Assembly (NCBI RefSeq): GCF_000633415.1 | Contig: NZ_AYMV01000013.1 | Span: forward strand, 1-48,631 | Length of the DNA stretch: 48,631 bases | From: Leucobacter sp. PH1c | GTDB lineage: Bacteria > Actinomycetota > Actinomycetes > Actinomycetales > Microbacteriaceae | Direction: 5' to 3' | Shown: positions 34,691-42,774 of the stretch, piece by piece | How positions within the stretch are numbered: position 1 is the stretch's first letter | How the letters are laid out: every line of letters begins with the position of its first letter | Program-made: the position numbers and the translations under genes | Notes under the pieces: generated by a model | What the model was told of the DNA's origin: nothing | Database searches by the model: none | Seen by the model: only the letters and a program-made list of their open reading frames with translations

Positions 34691-35050
34691 ATGCATCCGT
34701 ATGAACTCATGGTGATCCTCGATCCGGGTATCGACGAGCGCACCGTGGCCCCCAGCATGGAGAAGTTCCTCGGCGTCATCCGCAACGCGGGCGGCGAGAT
34801 CGAGAACGTCGACATCTGGGGCAAGCGTCGTCTTGCCTACGAGATCAAGAAGCAGTCCGAGGGCATCTACGTCGTGGTGAACTTCACCGCGTCGCACGAG
34901 GCGACCGCGGAGCTCGACCGTCAGCTCGGCCTGTCCGAGGCAGTGCTCCGCACCAAGGTGCTGCGCTCCGACGAGCTCATCGCGCAGCGCGCAGCGCAGG
35001 CGAAGCACGAGCAGGCCAAGGCGGCTCGCGCCGCGAAGGTGGGCGCGTAG
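34691..35050 (+). CDS. rpsF: 30S ribosomal protein S6
   Basis: A 119-residue ribosomal protein beginning [16 protein letters not shown] with the S6 core [22 protein letters not shown] and a Lys/Ala-rich tail. ATG 34691 follows AAGGAGGT; a GTG at 34679 overlaps that site and is rejected. First gene of rpsF-ssb-rpsR-rplI. Confidence 0.97.
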   Translation: MHPYELMVILDPGIDERTVAPSMEKFLGVIRNAGGEIENVDIWGKRRLAYEIKKQSEGIYVVVNFTASHEATAELDRQLGLSEAVLRTKVLRSDELIAQRAAQAKHEQAKAARAAKVGA

Positions 35051-35053
35051 CTC

Positions 35054-35596
35054 ATGGCCGGCGAGCCGCTGATCACTGTCGTCGGTAACCTCGTTGCCGA
35101 CCCCGAGCCTCGCGTGAGCCAGGCCGGCAAGTCGTGGGTGACCTTCCGGATCGCCTCGACGCCGCGCGTGCGTGACCGTCAGTCGGGTGACTGGTCGGAC
35201 GGCGAACCGCTGTGGCTCGGTTGCCGCGCGTACGGTGAGTACGCCGACAACATCGCCGCCTCGCTCACGAAGGGCGCCCGCGTCATCGTCCAGGGCCGTC
35301 TCACGCAGCGCAGCTACACCGATAACCAGGGGCAGCAGCGCACGTCACTCGACCTTGAGGTCGAGGAGATCGGCCCGTCGCTCCGCTTCGCTACCGCACA
35401 GATCTCCCGGGGCCAGTCCCGCGGTCAGGTCGGCGGCTTCGGCGGCGGAAGCGGCCAGCCCGCCGGGCAGAGCAGCTGGGGTCAGCCCGCAGCAGCTCCC
35501 CAGCAGCAGGACAACCCCTGGGGCGGCCAGCCCGCTCAGGGCGGTTCCAGCGGCGGCGGCTTCGGCGGCGGTTTCGACGACGAGCAGCCCTTCTAA
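35054..35596 (+). CDS. ssb: Single-stranded DNA-binding protein
   Basis: A 180-residue SSB with an N-terminal OB fold (about 1-115: ITVVGNLVADPEPRVS, SWVTFRIASTPR, WLGCRAYGEYADNIAASL, VIVQGRLTQRSYTDNQGQQR). A Gly/Gln/Ser-rich linker and the acidic C-terminal tip DDEQPF, the protein-interaction tail (usually DDxxPF), complete it. It starts 3 bases after rpsF and is therefore coupled. It protects single strands at forks and recruits partners. Confidence 0.97.
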   Translation: MAGEPLITVVGNLVADPEPRVSQAGKSWVTFRIASTPRVRDRQSGDWSDGEPLWLGCRAYGEYADNIAASLTKGARVIVQGRLTQRSYTDNQGQQRTSLDLEVEEIGPSLRFATAQISRGQSRGQVGGFGGGSGQPAGQSSWGQPAAAPQQQDNPWGGQPAQGGSSGGGFGGGFDDEQPF

Positions 35597-35606
35597 GGCA
35601 GCCCTC

Positions 35607-35623
35607 GCGCCGCCACGCGGCGC
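35607..35623 (+). other. Hairpin between ssb and rpsR
   Basis: GCGCCGC, loop CAC, GCGGCGC, starting 10 bases after the ssb stop. It has no T run. It may protect or separate the rpsF-ssb and rpsR-rplI parts of the message. Confidence 0.5.
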
Positions 35624-35704
35624 CACCCTCCCGTTCTCTCAGACGGCGAGCATCAACTTCTTGTTCCGAGCGTGCTCGGGGCATCACATGAAAAGAGACC
35701 AACT

Positions 35705-35965
35705 ATGGCAGGCAAGTCCAGCGGCGCAGGCCGCAAGCCGGGTCGCGGCAAGAACGCTAAGGTCGTCGCACCCGCCAAGAAGCAGACCGTGGGCGTCATC
35801 GACTACAAGGACGTCGCGACGCTTCGCAAGTTCATTTCTGAGCGTGGGAAGATCCGCGCCCGTCGGATCACCGGCGTGTCCGTGCAGGAGCAGCGACTCA
35901 TCGCAAAGGCCGTGAAGAACGCCCGCGAGATGGCACTCCTCCCCTACGCCGGCTCCGGCCGCTAA
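35705..35965 (+). CDS. rpsR: 30S ribosomal protein S18
   Basis: An 86-residue basic protein. A flexible Lys/Gly N-terminus is followed by the S18 core [29 protein letters not shown] and QQ-type RNA-binding helix [21 protein letters not shown]. It pairs with S6 in the 30S platform. ATG 35705 has a modest AAGAGA upstream. It has no cysteine zinc motif, so it is the zinc-independent form. Confidence 0.97.
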   Translation: MAGKSSGAGRKPGRGKNAKVVAPAKKQTVGVIDYKDVATLRKFISERGKIRARRITGVSVQEQRLIAKAVKNAREMALLPYAGSGR

Positions 35966-35979
35966 GGAGAACGAGAATC

Positions 35980-36429
35980 ATGGCGAAGGTTATTCTCACG
36001 AACGAGGTCCAGGGCCTCGGTTCCGCCGGCGACGTCGTTGACGTCAAGACCGGTTACGCTCGCAACTACCTCGTGCCCCAGGGCTACGGCGTGCACTGGA
36101 CCCGCGGTGGCGAGGCTCAGGTCGCGCAGCTCCGTGCGGCTCGCGAGGCGCGTGCGCTCGCTTCGGTCGAGGACGCTCAGGCGCTCAAGGCCAAGCTCCA
36201 GGAGGGCAAGATCCGCCTCCAGGCCAAGACCGGCACCGGCGGCCGCCTCTTCGGCTCGGTGAAGCCCGCTGCGGTTGCCGCTGCGGTCTCCGCTGCTGGC
36301 CTGGGCGAGATCGACAAGCGCAAGGTCACCGTCCCCTCGATCAAGTCGACGGGCGAGTACAAGGCGATCGTGCACCTCCACGAGGGCGTCGACGCCGAGA
36401 TCACCCTCCAGGTGATTTCGCAGCGCTAA
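35980..36429 (+). CDS. rplI: 50S ribosomal protein L9
   Basis: A 149-residue protein with N-terminal L9 domain ([36 protein letters not shown]), the long connecting helix, and the C-terminal rRNA-binding domain ending [19 protein letters not shown] follows AAGGAGAACGAGAATC. It ends the ribosomal operon before a strong terminator. Confidence 0.97.
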   Translation: MAKVILTNEVQGLGSAGDVVDVKTGYARNYLVPQGYGVHWTRGGEAQVAQLRAAREARALASVEDAQALKAKLQEGKIRLQAKTGTGGRLFGSVKPAAVAAAVSAAGLGEIDKRKVTVPSIKSTGEYKAIVHLHEGVDAEITLQVISQR

Positions 36430-36441
36430 GCACACTGCAGT

Positions 36442-36485
36442 CGAGCGGGGTGGTGGTCCTTCGGGGCCGCCGCCCCGCTCGCGTT
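36442..36485 (+). terminator. Terminator of the rpsF-rplI operon
   Basis: An 18-pair stem: CGAGCGGGG (36442-36450) with CCCCGCTCG (36473-36481) plus an inner GGTGGTCC stem, closed by a TTCG tetraloop and followed by GCGTTTT. Confidence 0.88.
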
Positions 36486-36906
36486 TTGTGCGGGATCGCC
36501 GGGCGGCCACGACACGCCCGAAAAAGTGAACACTCGATGTCGATTGGTGGGCCGATATCGGCGTGGCGGGATTGACATTCGGCGACTTGTCCCGACAGTT
36601 CTCCACACACGCGCCCGCTTTCCCCACCCTCAAGATCTACCTGAGACTTGAATAACTTTCAGGCTGTGGAAAATATAAACGCCTGATCAGGAGCCATAAA
36701 AAACACACCCGTGCACACTCATCCACAAGTTGTCCCCAGGATTGTGGAAAAGATGTGGCACAAATCGGCAAGTTATGCACCGAGTTATCCACAGGTGTAA
36801 AACTCAGGGGCTTGGTGTGGGCCGCAGGTGCCCGTACCGTGAATGTCTGGGGTCTGGTGTTCGATCATTGAGCACCCGTCCCGCTGCAGCGAAAAGGAGT
36901 GATCGA
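36486..36906. other. DnaA-box-rich, AT-rich region before dnaB
   Basis: This 421-base non-coding stretch has a perfect DnaA box TTATCCACA (36785-36793) and four one-mismatch boxes: TTCTCCACA (36599), TGTGGAAAA (36665), TCATCCACA (36719) and TGTGGAAAA (36743). TTGTCCCCA (36730) has two mismatches. An AT-rich segment (about 36649-36705) with AATATAAA lies among them. Palindromes GCCGATATCGGC (36551-36562) and CCTGATCAGG (36682-36691) are also present. No gene is supported here. Confidence 0.7.
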
Positions 36907-38283
36907 GTGTCGATCGCACATCTCGGGATCCCGGATCCCGCCGTCGAGGAATCCTCGCGTGGCCACGAGCGCACGCCGCCGTACGACCTGCTCGCGGAGC
37001 AGAGCGCGCTCGGTGGCATGCTCCTCTCGAAGGACGCCGTCGCGGACGTGACGGGCCTGCTCAAGGGCGGGGACTTCTACGTGCCGAAGCACGAGGTCAT
37101 CTACGAGGCCGTGCTCTCGCTCTACTCGCGCGGCGAGCCGACCGATGTCATCACGGTGACGGACGAGCTCACGAAGTCGGGCGAGCTGCAGCGCGCGGGC
37201 GGCGCGGAGTACCTCCACACGGTGACGAGCATCGTGCCCACGGCCGCCAACGCGAGCTTCTACGCCGAGATCGTCGCCGAGAAGGCGCTGCTGCGCCGGC
37301 TCGTCGAGGCGGGCACCCGCATCGTGCAGATGGGCTACGCGGGCGAGGGCGAGGCGATCGACCTCGTGAACGTCGCGCAGTCGGAGATCTACGGCGTGAC
37401 GGGGGAGGCGCAGGGCGAGGACTACGTGCCCCTGCACCTCGCCGTCGACGCCGCGCTGGAGGAGATCAACAAGGCCAACGGTGCGGCTGACGGCATGCTC
37501 GGCGTGCCCACCGGCTTCAGCGAGCTCGACGCGATGACGAACGGCTTCGCTGGCGGGCAGATGATCATCATCGCGGCGCGACCCGCGATGGGTAAGTCGA
37601 CCCTCGCCATGGACGTTGCCCGCAACGCCTCGGTGCACGCCAATGCGCCCACCGTGTTCTTCTCCCTCGAGATGGGGCGCGCCGAGATCGCGATGCGACT
37701 GCTCGCGGCGGAGGCGAGCATTCCGATGCAGACGCTCCGGAAGGGCGCGCTCGACAACCGCGACTTCCAGAAGCTCGCGGCGACGCAGGCCCGCGTCGCC
37801 GAGGCGCCCCTGTACATCGACGACAGCCCCAACCTGACGCTCGTCGAGATCCGCGCGAAGTGCCGGCGACTGAAGCAGCAGCACGGCCTCCGCATGGTCG
37901 TCATCGACTACCTCCAGCTGCTTTCGAGCGGCAAGAAGTCCGAGAGCCGTCAGCAAGAGGTCTCCGAGTTCTCGCGTGCGCTCAAGCTGCTATCGAAGGA
38001 GCTCGACGTGCCCGTGATCGCGCTGTCGCAGCTGAACCGTGCGTCGGAGCAGCGAGCGGACAAGATGCCCGCGATCAGCGACCTGCGAGAGTCGGGCTCG
38101 CTCGAGCAGGACGCCGATATGGTCATCCTGCTGCACCGCGAGGCCGTGGGCGACCGCGACAGCCCGCGCGCGGGCGAGGCCGACTTCATCCTGGCGAAGC
38201 AGCGTAACGGCCCCACGGGCACCGTCACGGTCGCGTTCCAGGGCCACTACTCCCGCTTCCAGGACATGCCGAGCGGGATCTAG
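36907..38283 (+). CDS. dnaB: Replicative DNA helicase DnaB
   Basis: A 458-residue hexameric fork helicase. The N-terminal domain (PPYDLLAEQSALGGMLLS) and linker lead to a RecA-like C-terminal domain with Walker A ARPAMGKST (224-232), VFFSLEM, Walker B VVIDYLQLL, the arginine-finger region and SQLNRASEQRADKMP. There is no intein. The GTG start at 36907 follows AAAGGAG and agrees with the family N-terminus; the open frame extends upstream through the DnaA-box region but is not family-like. Loading is likely by DciA (14.7 kb). Confidence 0.96.
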   Translation: MSIAHLGIPDPAVEESSRGHERTPPYDLLAEQSALGGMLLSKDAVADVTGLLKGGDFYVPKHEVIYEAVLSLYSRGEPTDVITVTDELTKSGELQRAGGAEYLHTVTSIVPTAANASFYAEIVAEKALLRRLVEAGTRIVQMGYAGEGEAIDLVNVAQSEIYGVTGEAQGEDYVPLHLAVDAALEEINKANGAADGMLGVPTGFSELDAMTNGFAGGQMIIIAARPAMGKSTLAMDVARNASVHANAPTVFFSLEMGRAEIAMRLLAAEASIPMQTLRKGALDNRDFQKLAATQARVAEAPLYIDDSPNLTLVEIRAKCRRLKQQHGLRMVVIDYLQLLSSGKKSESRQQEVSEFSRALKLLSKELDVPVIALSQLNRASEQRADKMPAISDLRESGSLEQDADMVILLHREAVGDRDSPRAGEADFILAKQRNGPTGTVTVAFQGHYSRFQDMPSGI

Positions 38284-38312
38284 CCTGGGAGGCGGCTTCA
38301 GCCGTCGCGGGG

Positions 38313-38318
38313 TAGACT
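38313..38318 (+). promoter_or_regulatory. Probable -10 box for the 197-residue membrane protein gene
   Basis: TAGACT 26 bases before ATG 38345, which also has a Shine-Dalgarno GAAAGGGGAG. Confidence 0.4.
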
Positions 38319-38344
38319 GGGTGTCGGTCAACGAAAGGGGAGCC

Positions 38345-38938
38345 ATGTCCGCTGTGGCGTCATCGTCCGCGCAATCCGTGGCCCCGGAAATCGCACCCTC
38401 CCGCGCTGTGCGCCTGCTGCGCGTCGGCGTGCTGCTCGTCGCCGGCCTCGTCATCGCGTTCTCCGCGACCCTGCACGAGCAGCTCGGCTTCGACCTCGGC
38501 GTCGCGTCCGCCGCGCTCGGTGCGATCGGCATCGCCCACTTCGTCGAGTGGTTCACGCTCCGCGCGCCCGCGCGCACGGTGGTGCCGCTGCTGCTCGGTG
38601 TCGTCGGTGTGGTCGCCGCGCTGCTGCTCCCGTTCTCCAGCGCGCCCATCGCCTTCGCGGTGATCGTCGCGGCCTGGGCGCTCGCGAGCGCGCTCCTCGA
38701 GTTCATCGGCGCAGCGGTGCGCCCCGGCAGCCGCCAGGACTCGGCGCTGCTCGGCGGAGCCGGCGTCCTGCTCGCGCTCCTCGTGCTGCTCTTCCGCGAC
38801 GATCAGGTCGCGATCCTCGGCTTCTTCGGGGCTTACGCGCTCCTCACGGGCGTGTTCCTCGGAATCTCCGCGTTCGACACGCGTCGCGCCGCCGGTGCAG
38901 CCGGCGACGCAGCGGGCGCCTCGCCCGCCGCCCGCTAA
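38345..38938 (+). CDS. Multi-helix membrane protein, HdeD/DUF308-like
   Basis: A 197-residue hydrophobic protein with six membrane segments (about 22-42, 47-66, 77-97, 101-122, 132-150, 155-177), short loops, and a Gly/Ala tail. The paired-helix pattern with ends such as AHFVEWFTLRAPAR and LASALLEFIGAAVRPG recalls HdeD/DUF308-type proteins, but I cannot confirm the family. GGGGAG precedes the ATG. A 28-base gap leads to the next small membrane gene, so the two may form an operon after dnaB. The function is unknown. Confidence 0.8.
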   Translation: MSAVASSSAQSVAPEIAPSRAVRLLRVGVLLVAGLVIAFSATLHEQLGFDLGVASAALGAIGIAHFVEWFTLRAPARTVVPLLLGVVGVVAALLLPFSSAPIAFAVIVAAWALASALLEFIGAAVRPGSRQDSALLGGAGVLLALLVLLFRDDQVAILGFFGAYALLTGVFLGISAFDTRRAAGAAGDAAGASPAAR

Positions 38939-38966
38939 ATCCCTTCGCCTGACCTGAAAGCAGAAG

Positions 38967-39257
38967 ATGACTCAGTCTCCCGAGCCCGCCAAGCAGGATC
39001 CCGTGACCCCGTCGCGCCGTGATCGCCTGCGACCGCTCGAGCTGCTCGGTTTCTCCACCGTCCTGGGCGTGTTCGCGGGGCTCATCGTCCTGCTCACGAC
39101 GCGAGACATCGTGCTCGGCCTCGTCTTCCTCGGCGTCGGCTTCATCGTCTCCGTGATGATGGTCGCGCTCGTCGGGCTCGGCGGCAAGCCGAGCGACGAG
39201 GACCTCGAGGCCCGCAAGGACCTGCAGAAGCCCGACAACGGCGCCAACTGGCACTGA
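38967..39257 (+). CDS. Small two-helix membrane protein
   Basis: A 96-residue protein: a polar N-terminus (1-22), two membrane helices (about 28-46 and 48-71) joined by the short polar turn TTRD, and an acidic soluble tail (SDEDLEARKDLQKPDNGANWH). I do not recognise the family with certainty; similar small proteins sit in this position in related genomes. It follows the HdeD-like gene closely and is convergent with the siderophore-interacting gene. The function is unknown. Confidence 0.75.
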   Translation: MTQSPEPAKQDPVTPSRRDRLRPLELLGFSTVLGVFAGLIVLLTTRDIVLGLVFLGVGFIVSVMMVALVGLGGKPSDEDLEARKDLQKPDNGANWH

Positions 39258-39288
39258 GCCGCCGGGCGCCCGCCGCCGGCGCGTTCCG

Positions 39289-40134
39289 CTAGTCCTCCGG
39301 GTCGCTCGGATCGATCGGCGCGTGGTGATCGAAGCCCGACTCCGCGCGCTTCCAGTACCCGCTGATCGAGTACTGCTCCTTGCCGAAGCCGAGCTCGCCG
39401 CGCAGGTAGCGGCGGAGCGGTACGAGGCGACCGGCCTCGCCGCCCGCGAACACGTAGGTGTCCGCATCGACCCCGATCGCGACGGCGGCTTCGGCGAGCG
39501 TGCCGGGCGCCGCGTGCACGGGCACGTCGCGCCCGCCCTGCGCCGCGAGGTAGAGCCGCACCCAGTCGAGCGCTCCGGGCACATCGGCGACGACCTCGAT
39601 GCGCGACTCCCGCGGCATCTCCGCGATCCAGCGCGCCGCCGCTGGCAGCGCCGTCTCGTCCGCGAAGCACACGACGCGGGGCGCAGCACTCGCCGCCGCG
39701 ATCGAGCCGCGCGGCCCCACCATCACGAGCTCATCGCCCGGCTCGGCGCCGGCCGCCCAGCGCGCGGCGGGGCCTGGATCCTCGTGGCGCAGCACGTCGA
39801 GATCGAAGACGCGGTGCCCGGATCCGGGATCCTCCCGCACGTTGAGCGGCGTGAAGTCTCGCCCGAACATCTCGCCCTCCGGGCGCACGATCCCGTCCGC
39901 GTCCGCTCCGACGGGGGCGGGGGCGCGCAGCTCGCCCGTGTCCGGGTCGGGGAAGAAGATCTTCGCGTGGTCCTCGGGGCCGGTGCTCTCCCAGTCCGCG
40001 AGCTCGGGGCTCGAGAAGGTGATCCGCGTGAAGTGCTCGATTTCCGTGACGCGGGTCACCACGATCCGCCGTGCGGTGAAGCGGTGCATGGTGCGCGGGC
40101 GGGCGAAGCGTGCGGCGGGATCCTGCTCGGTCAC
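39289..40134 (-). CDS. Siderophore-interacting flavoprotein (ferric reductase, SIP/ViuB family)
   Basis: A 281-residue FAD-binding reductase that releases iron from imported ferric siderophores. N-terminal FAD-binding barrel: ITFSSPELADW, HAKIFFPDP, GRDFTPLNVREDP (the FAD-contact R/YT-like region). C-terminal NAD(P)H domain: LVMVGPRGS, CFADETALPAAARWI, VFAGGEAGRLVPLRRYL and the YWKRAESGFDHHA end. The start is GTG at 40134 with AAAGGATC upstream. No siderophore transport gene lies next to it, and no iron-regulator box of recognisable form is upstream. Confidence 0.9.
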   Translation of the reverse strand: MTEQDPAARFARPRTMHRFTARRIVVTRVTEIEHFTRITFSSPELADWESTGPEDHAKIFFPDPDTGELRAPAPVGADADGIVRPEGEMFGRDFTPLNVREDPGSGHRVFDLDVLRHEDPGPAARWAAGAEPGDELVMVGPRGSIAAASAAPRVVCFADETALPAAARWIAEMPRESRIEVVADVPGALDWVRLYLAAQGGRDVPVHAAPGTLAEAAVAIGVDADTYVFAGGEAGRLVPLRRYLRGELGFGKEQYSISGYWKRAESGFDHHAPIDPSDPED

Positions 40135-40200
40135 GGTGATCCTTTCATCAGATGATTCCTCCCGAGCGTATCACCGGGCCGGGCGCACACGCCCGAAACG

Positions 40201-40237
40201 CAGTGCGGCCCGGGGCGAGACGCCCCGGGCCGCACTG
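40201..40237 (-). terminator. purB terminator hairpin
   Basis: Perfect 17-base arms CAGTGCGGCCCGGGGCG (40201-40217) and its complement (40221-40237), loop AGA, 13 bases past the purB stop. There is no T run; TTTCG follows on the minus strand. Confidence 0.78.
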
Positions 40238-40250
40238 CTGAGCGCGTCGA

Positions 40251-41636
40251 CTACCGCTGGAGGAAGTCGAGCAGACGCGTGGCATCACCGATGTACGTCG
40301 CGGGGGTGAGTGCGAGGAGGCGCTGCTTCGCCGCGTCGCCGATCTCGAGCGCGGAGACGAACTCGATGAGCTCGGCCTGGCCGATCCGGCGCCCGCGCGT
40401 CAGCTCCTTGAGCGCCGCGTACGGGTCGCTGATGGAGGAGCGGCCCGCGGTGACCTCCGCGCGGATCACCGTCTGGATCGCCTCGCCGAGCACCTCCCAG
40501 TTCGCGTCGAGATCCGCCGCGAGCACCTCGGGGGCCGCGTCGATCTGGCCGAGGCCCTTCAGGATGTTGTCGAGCGCGAGCACCGAGTGGCCGAGGCCGA
40601 CGCCGATGTTGCGCTGCGCCGAGGAGTCGGTGAGGTCGCGCTGCCAGCGGCTCGTCACGAGCGTCGCGGCGAGCGAGTCGAGGATCGCGTTCGACAGCTC
40701 GAGGTTCGCCTCGGCGTTCTCGAAGCGGATCGGGTTCACCTTGTGCGGCATGGTCGAGGATCCCGTCGCGCCCGCGACGGGGATCTGCCGGAAGTAGCCG
40801 ATGGAGATGTAGCTCCAGATGTCGGTCGCGAGGTTGTGGAGGATCCGGTTCGCGTGCGCGATCCGCGTGTAGAGCTCCGCCTGCCAGTCGTGCGACTCGA
40901 TCTGCGTGGTGAGGGGGTTCCAGTCGAGGCCGAGGCCCTCAACGAACTCCTGGGAGACCTGCGCCCAGTCGGTGTCGGGATCCGCCGCGAGGTGCGCCGC
41001 GAAGGTGCCGGTCGCGCCCGAGAACTTGCCGAGGTACTCGACATCGTCGATCTGGTTGAGCTGGCGCTCCAGGCGGTGGACGAACACCGCGAGCTCCTTG
41101 CCGAGCGTGGTCGGCGTGGCCGGCTGCCCGTGGGTGCGGCTCATCATCGGCAGCTCGCGGTACTGCTCGGCCTGGCGGGCGATCTCCGAGATCACGGCGT
41201 CGAAGCGCGGGCGCCACACATCGGCGATCGCCTGCTTCACGGTGAGCGCGTAGGAGAGGTTGTTGATGTCCTCGCTCGTGCAGCACACGTGCGTGAGCTC
41301 CGCGAGGTGCCCGAGGCCCTGCGACTCGAGCCTTGCGCGCACGAGGTACTCGACCGCCTTGACATCGTGCTGCGTGGTCTTCTCGGTCTCGGCGAGCTCG
41401 TCGATCTCGGCCTGGCCGAAGTCGGCGGCCCAGGCGCGCAGCGAGGCGAGCTGCTCCGGATCGATCGGGGTGCCGCCGAGCAGGGAGTGCTCGGTGAGGT
41501 ACGCGAGCCACTCGACCTCGACGTGGACGCGAGCCTTGTTCAGCCCGGCCTCCGAGAGGGTATCGCCGAGCGGGGCGACGGCGGCGCGGTACCGGCCGTC
41601 GAGCGGGCTGATGGGCTGCGGGGGCAGGGGGGTCAT
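40251..41636 (-). CDS. purB: Adenylosuccinate lyase
   Basis: A 461-residue fumarase-superfamily lyase acting twice in purine synthesis (on SAICAR and adenylosuccinate), releasing fumarate. It has the PurB start ISPLDGRYR, the conserved MSRTHGQPATPTTLGKE with the catalytic His, and the signature GSSTMPHKVNPIRFENAEA. The length matches the E. coli-type long PurB. ATG 41636 follows CGGAG. An upstream frame extension is rejected. Confidence 0.97.
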   Translation of the reverse strand: MTPLPPQPISPLDGRYRAAVAPLGDTLSEAGLNKARVHVEVEWLAYLTEHSLLGGTPIDPEQLASLRAWAADFGQAEIDELAETEKTTQHDVKAVEYLVRARLESQGLGHLAELTHVCCTSEDINNLSYALTVKQAIADVWRPRFDAVISEIARQAEQYRELPMMSRTHGQPATPTTLGKELAVFVHRLERQLNQIDDVEYLGKFSGATGTFAAHLAADPDTDWAQVSQEFVEGLGLDWNPLTTQIESHDWQAELYTRIAHANRILHNLATDIWSYISIGYFRQIPVAGATGSSTMPHKVNPIRFENAEANLELSNAILDSLAATLVTSRWQRDLTDSSAQRNIGVGLGHSVLALDNILKGLGQIDAAPEVLAADLDANWEVLGEAIQTVIRAEVTAGRSSISDPYAALKELTRGRRIGQAELIEFVSALEIGDAAKQRLLALTPATYIGDATRLLDFLQR

Positions 41637-41757
41637 GGCGTCTCCGTGCGGGTCGAGGCGAGCGGCGGCGGTGCGGCGCGGGCACGGCAGGGCGCCATGG
41701 CGCGCGCGATCCGGTTCCATTCTCCCATGCGGGCGGGGGAGGCGCCGCCCGCGCCGC

Positions 41758-42234
41758 CTAGGGCCGGTCCCGCAGCTCCGCGAGGAGCCGAGCGGCGCCG
41801 CGCTCCACCTGCGCGAGGACCGCGTCGAAGGCCGCCTGGTCGTCGAAGTAGGGGTCGAAGACGTCCGGGTCTGCGGGCTCGGCGGGATCGAAGTCGGTGA
41901 AGAGCACCACTCGTGCGGGATCGGCGCCGCGCGCGAGGAGGGCGTCGCGGTGGGTGCGGGCGAGGGCGACGAGGAGATCGTCGTGCGCGATCTCCGCGTC
42001 CGAGACCTGCGAGGCGCGGTGCGCGGAGCCGTCGAAGCCGCGCGCCGCGAGGGCCGCGAGCGTGCGCGGATCGGCGGGGCGGCCCGTGTGCCAGCCCTCC
42101 GTGCCGCTCGACGATGCGGTGAAGCGCTCGCCGAGCCCGGCGTCGGCGACGAGCCGCAGGAAGACGGCCTCGGCCATGGGGGAGCGGCAGATGTTGCCGG
42201 TGCAGACGAAGTTGACGTGGAAGGGCGCGCTCAT
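41758..42234 (-). CDS. Low-molecular-weight protein tyrosine phosphatase
   Basis: A 158-residue phosphatase. The P-loop CTGNICRS (nucleophile Cys11, Arg17) and the general-acid motif DPYFDD near the C-terminus are intact, so it should be active on phosphotyrosine or arginine-type substrates. It lacks a signal peptide but members are often exported. It is upstream of purB on the same strand with a 121-base gap, so co-transcription is possible but unproven. Confidence 0.92.
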   Translation of the reverse strand: MSAPFHVNFVCTGNICRSPMAEAVFLRLVADAGLGERFTASSSGTEGWHTGRPADPRTLAALAARGFDGSAHRASQVSDAEIAHDDLLVALARTHRDALLARGADPARVVLFTDFDPAEPADPDVFDPYFDDQAAFDAVLAQVERGAARLLAELRDRP

Positions 42235-42310
42235 GGCTCCAGTCTGCCCGAGCGGCCGGGCCGCGGCGCGGTGCACCCCCGGCGGATCGCCACCACCGCG
42301 CCGAACGCTG

Positions 42311-42718
42311 TTAGCGGTCGCGCTTCTTCTTCGTGCCGAGGAGGCTGTTCATGAAGCCGGACAGGAGCGACAGCACGAGCGCGCCGAGCACGCCCCACCA
42401 GAAGCTCTCGACCTCGAGCCCGAAGCCGGCGAGCCCGGAGATCCAGGCGACGACGGCGATCATGATGCCGTTCACGATCAGGCCGAACAGCCCGAAGGTG
42501 ATGATGTACAGCGGGATCGAGACGAAGCGCACGATGCGGCCGAGCGTGCCGTTCACGAGGCCGAAGAGGAGCGCGACGAGCAGGAGCGTGATGAGGTGGC
42601 CGTACTCGCCGGCGTCGATCGGGGTGATCCACACCCCGTGGTCGCCGCTGCCGCCCACGATGAGCGTGGTGAGCCACAGCGCGAAGGCGCTGACGAGGAT
42701 TCGAATGATGGCGCGCAT
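42311..42718 (-). CDS. Phage holin family 4 (YvlD-type) membrane protein
   Basis: A 135-residue protein with four membrane helices (about 4-22, 40-56, 66-92, 104-125) and a basic tail (TKKKRDR). The pattern LLVALLFGLVNGTLGRIVRF and IPLYIITFGLFGLIVNGIM is the PF04020 signature. Despite the family name it is a chromosomal membrane protein and no phage genes lie nearby. GAGAAT 6 bases before the ATG suggests a leaderless mRNA. The function is unknown. Confidence 0.9.
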   Translation of the reverse strand: MRAIIRILVSAFALWLTTLIVGGSGDHGVWITPIDAGEYGHLITLLLVALLFGLVNGTLGRIVRFVSIPLYIITFGLFGLIVNGIMIAVVAWISGLAGFGLEVESFWWGVLGALVLSLLSGFMNSLLGTKKKRDR

Positions 42719-42724
42719 GCGCCC

Positions 42725-42730
42725 ATTCTC
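42725..42730 (-). promoter_or_regulatory. Possible -10 box for the holin-4 family gene
   Basis: GAGAAT (one change from TAGAAT) on the minus strand, 6 bases before ATG 42718. Confidence 0.3.
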
Positions 42731-42774
42731 GCACCGGGATCTGGGCGCCGCGAGTGCGGCCCACCCGCCCGGGC

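Noticed and set aside
34679..34691. GTG start for rpsF at 34679
   Set aside because: It falls within the Shine-Dalgarno region of the better ATG at 34691, which gives the standard S6 N-terminus.
36730..36906. N-terminal extension of DnaB through the DnaA-box region
   Set aside because: The in-frame extension lacks family similarity, and GTG 36907 has a good AAAGGAG upstream.
40135..40200. Iron-regulator (IdeR/DmdR) operator before the siderophore-interacting gene
   Set aside because: No TTAGGTTAGGCT-like palindrome is present; only a generic TACGCT box and AAAGGATC are seen.
42311..42718. Prophage remnant because of the holin family name
   Set aside because: The family is chromosomal and no phage structural, integrase or lysis gene lies nearby.
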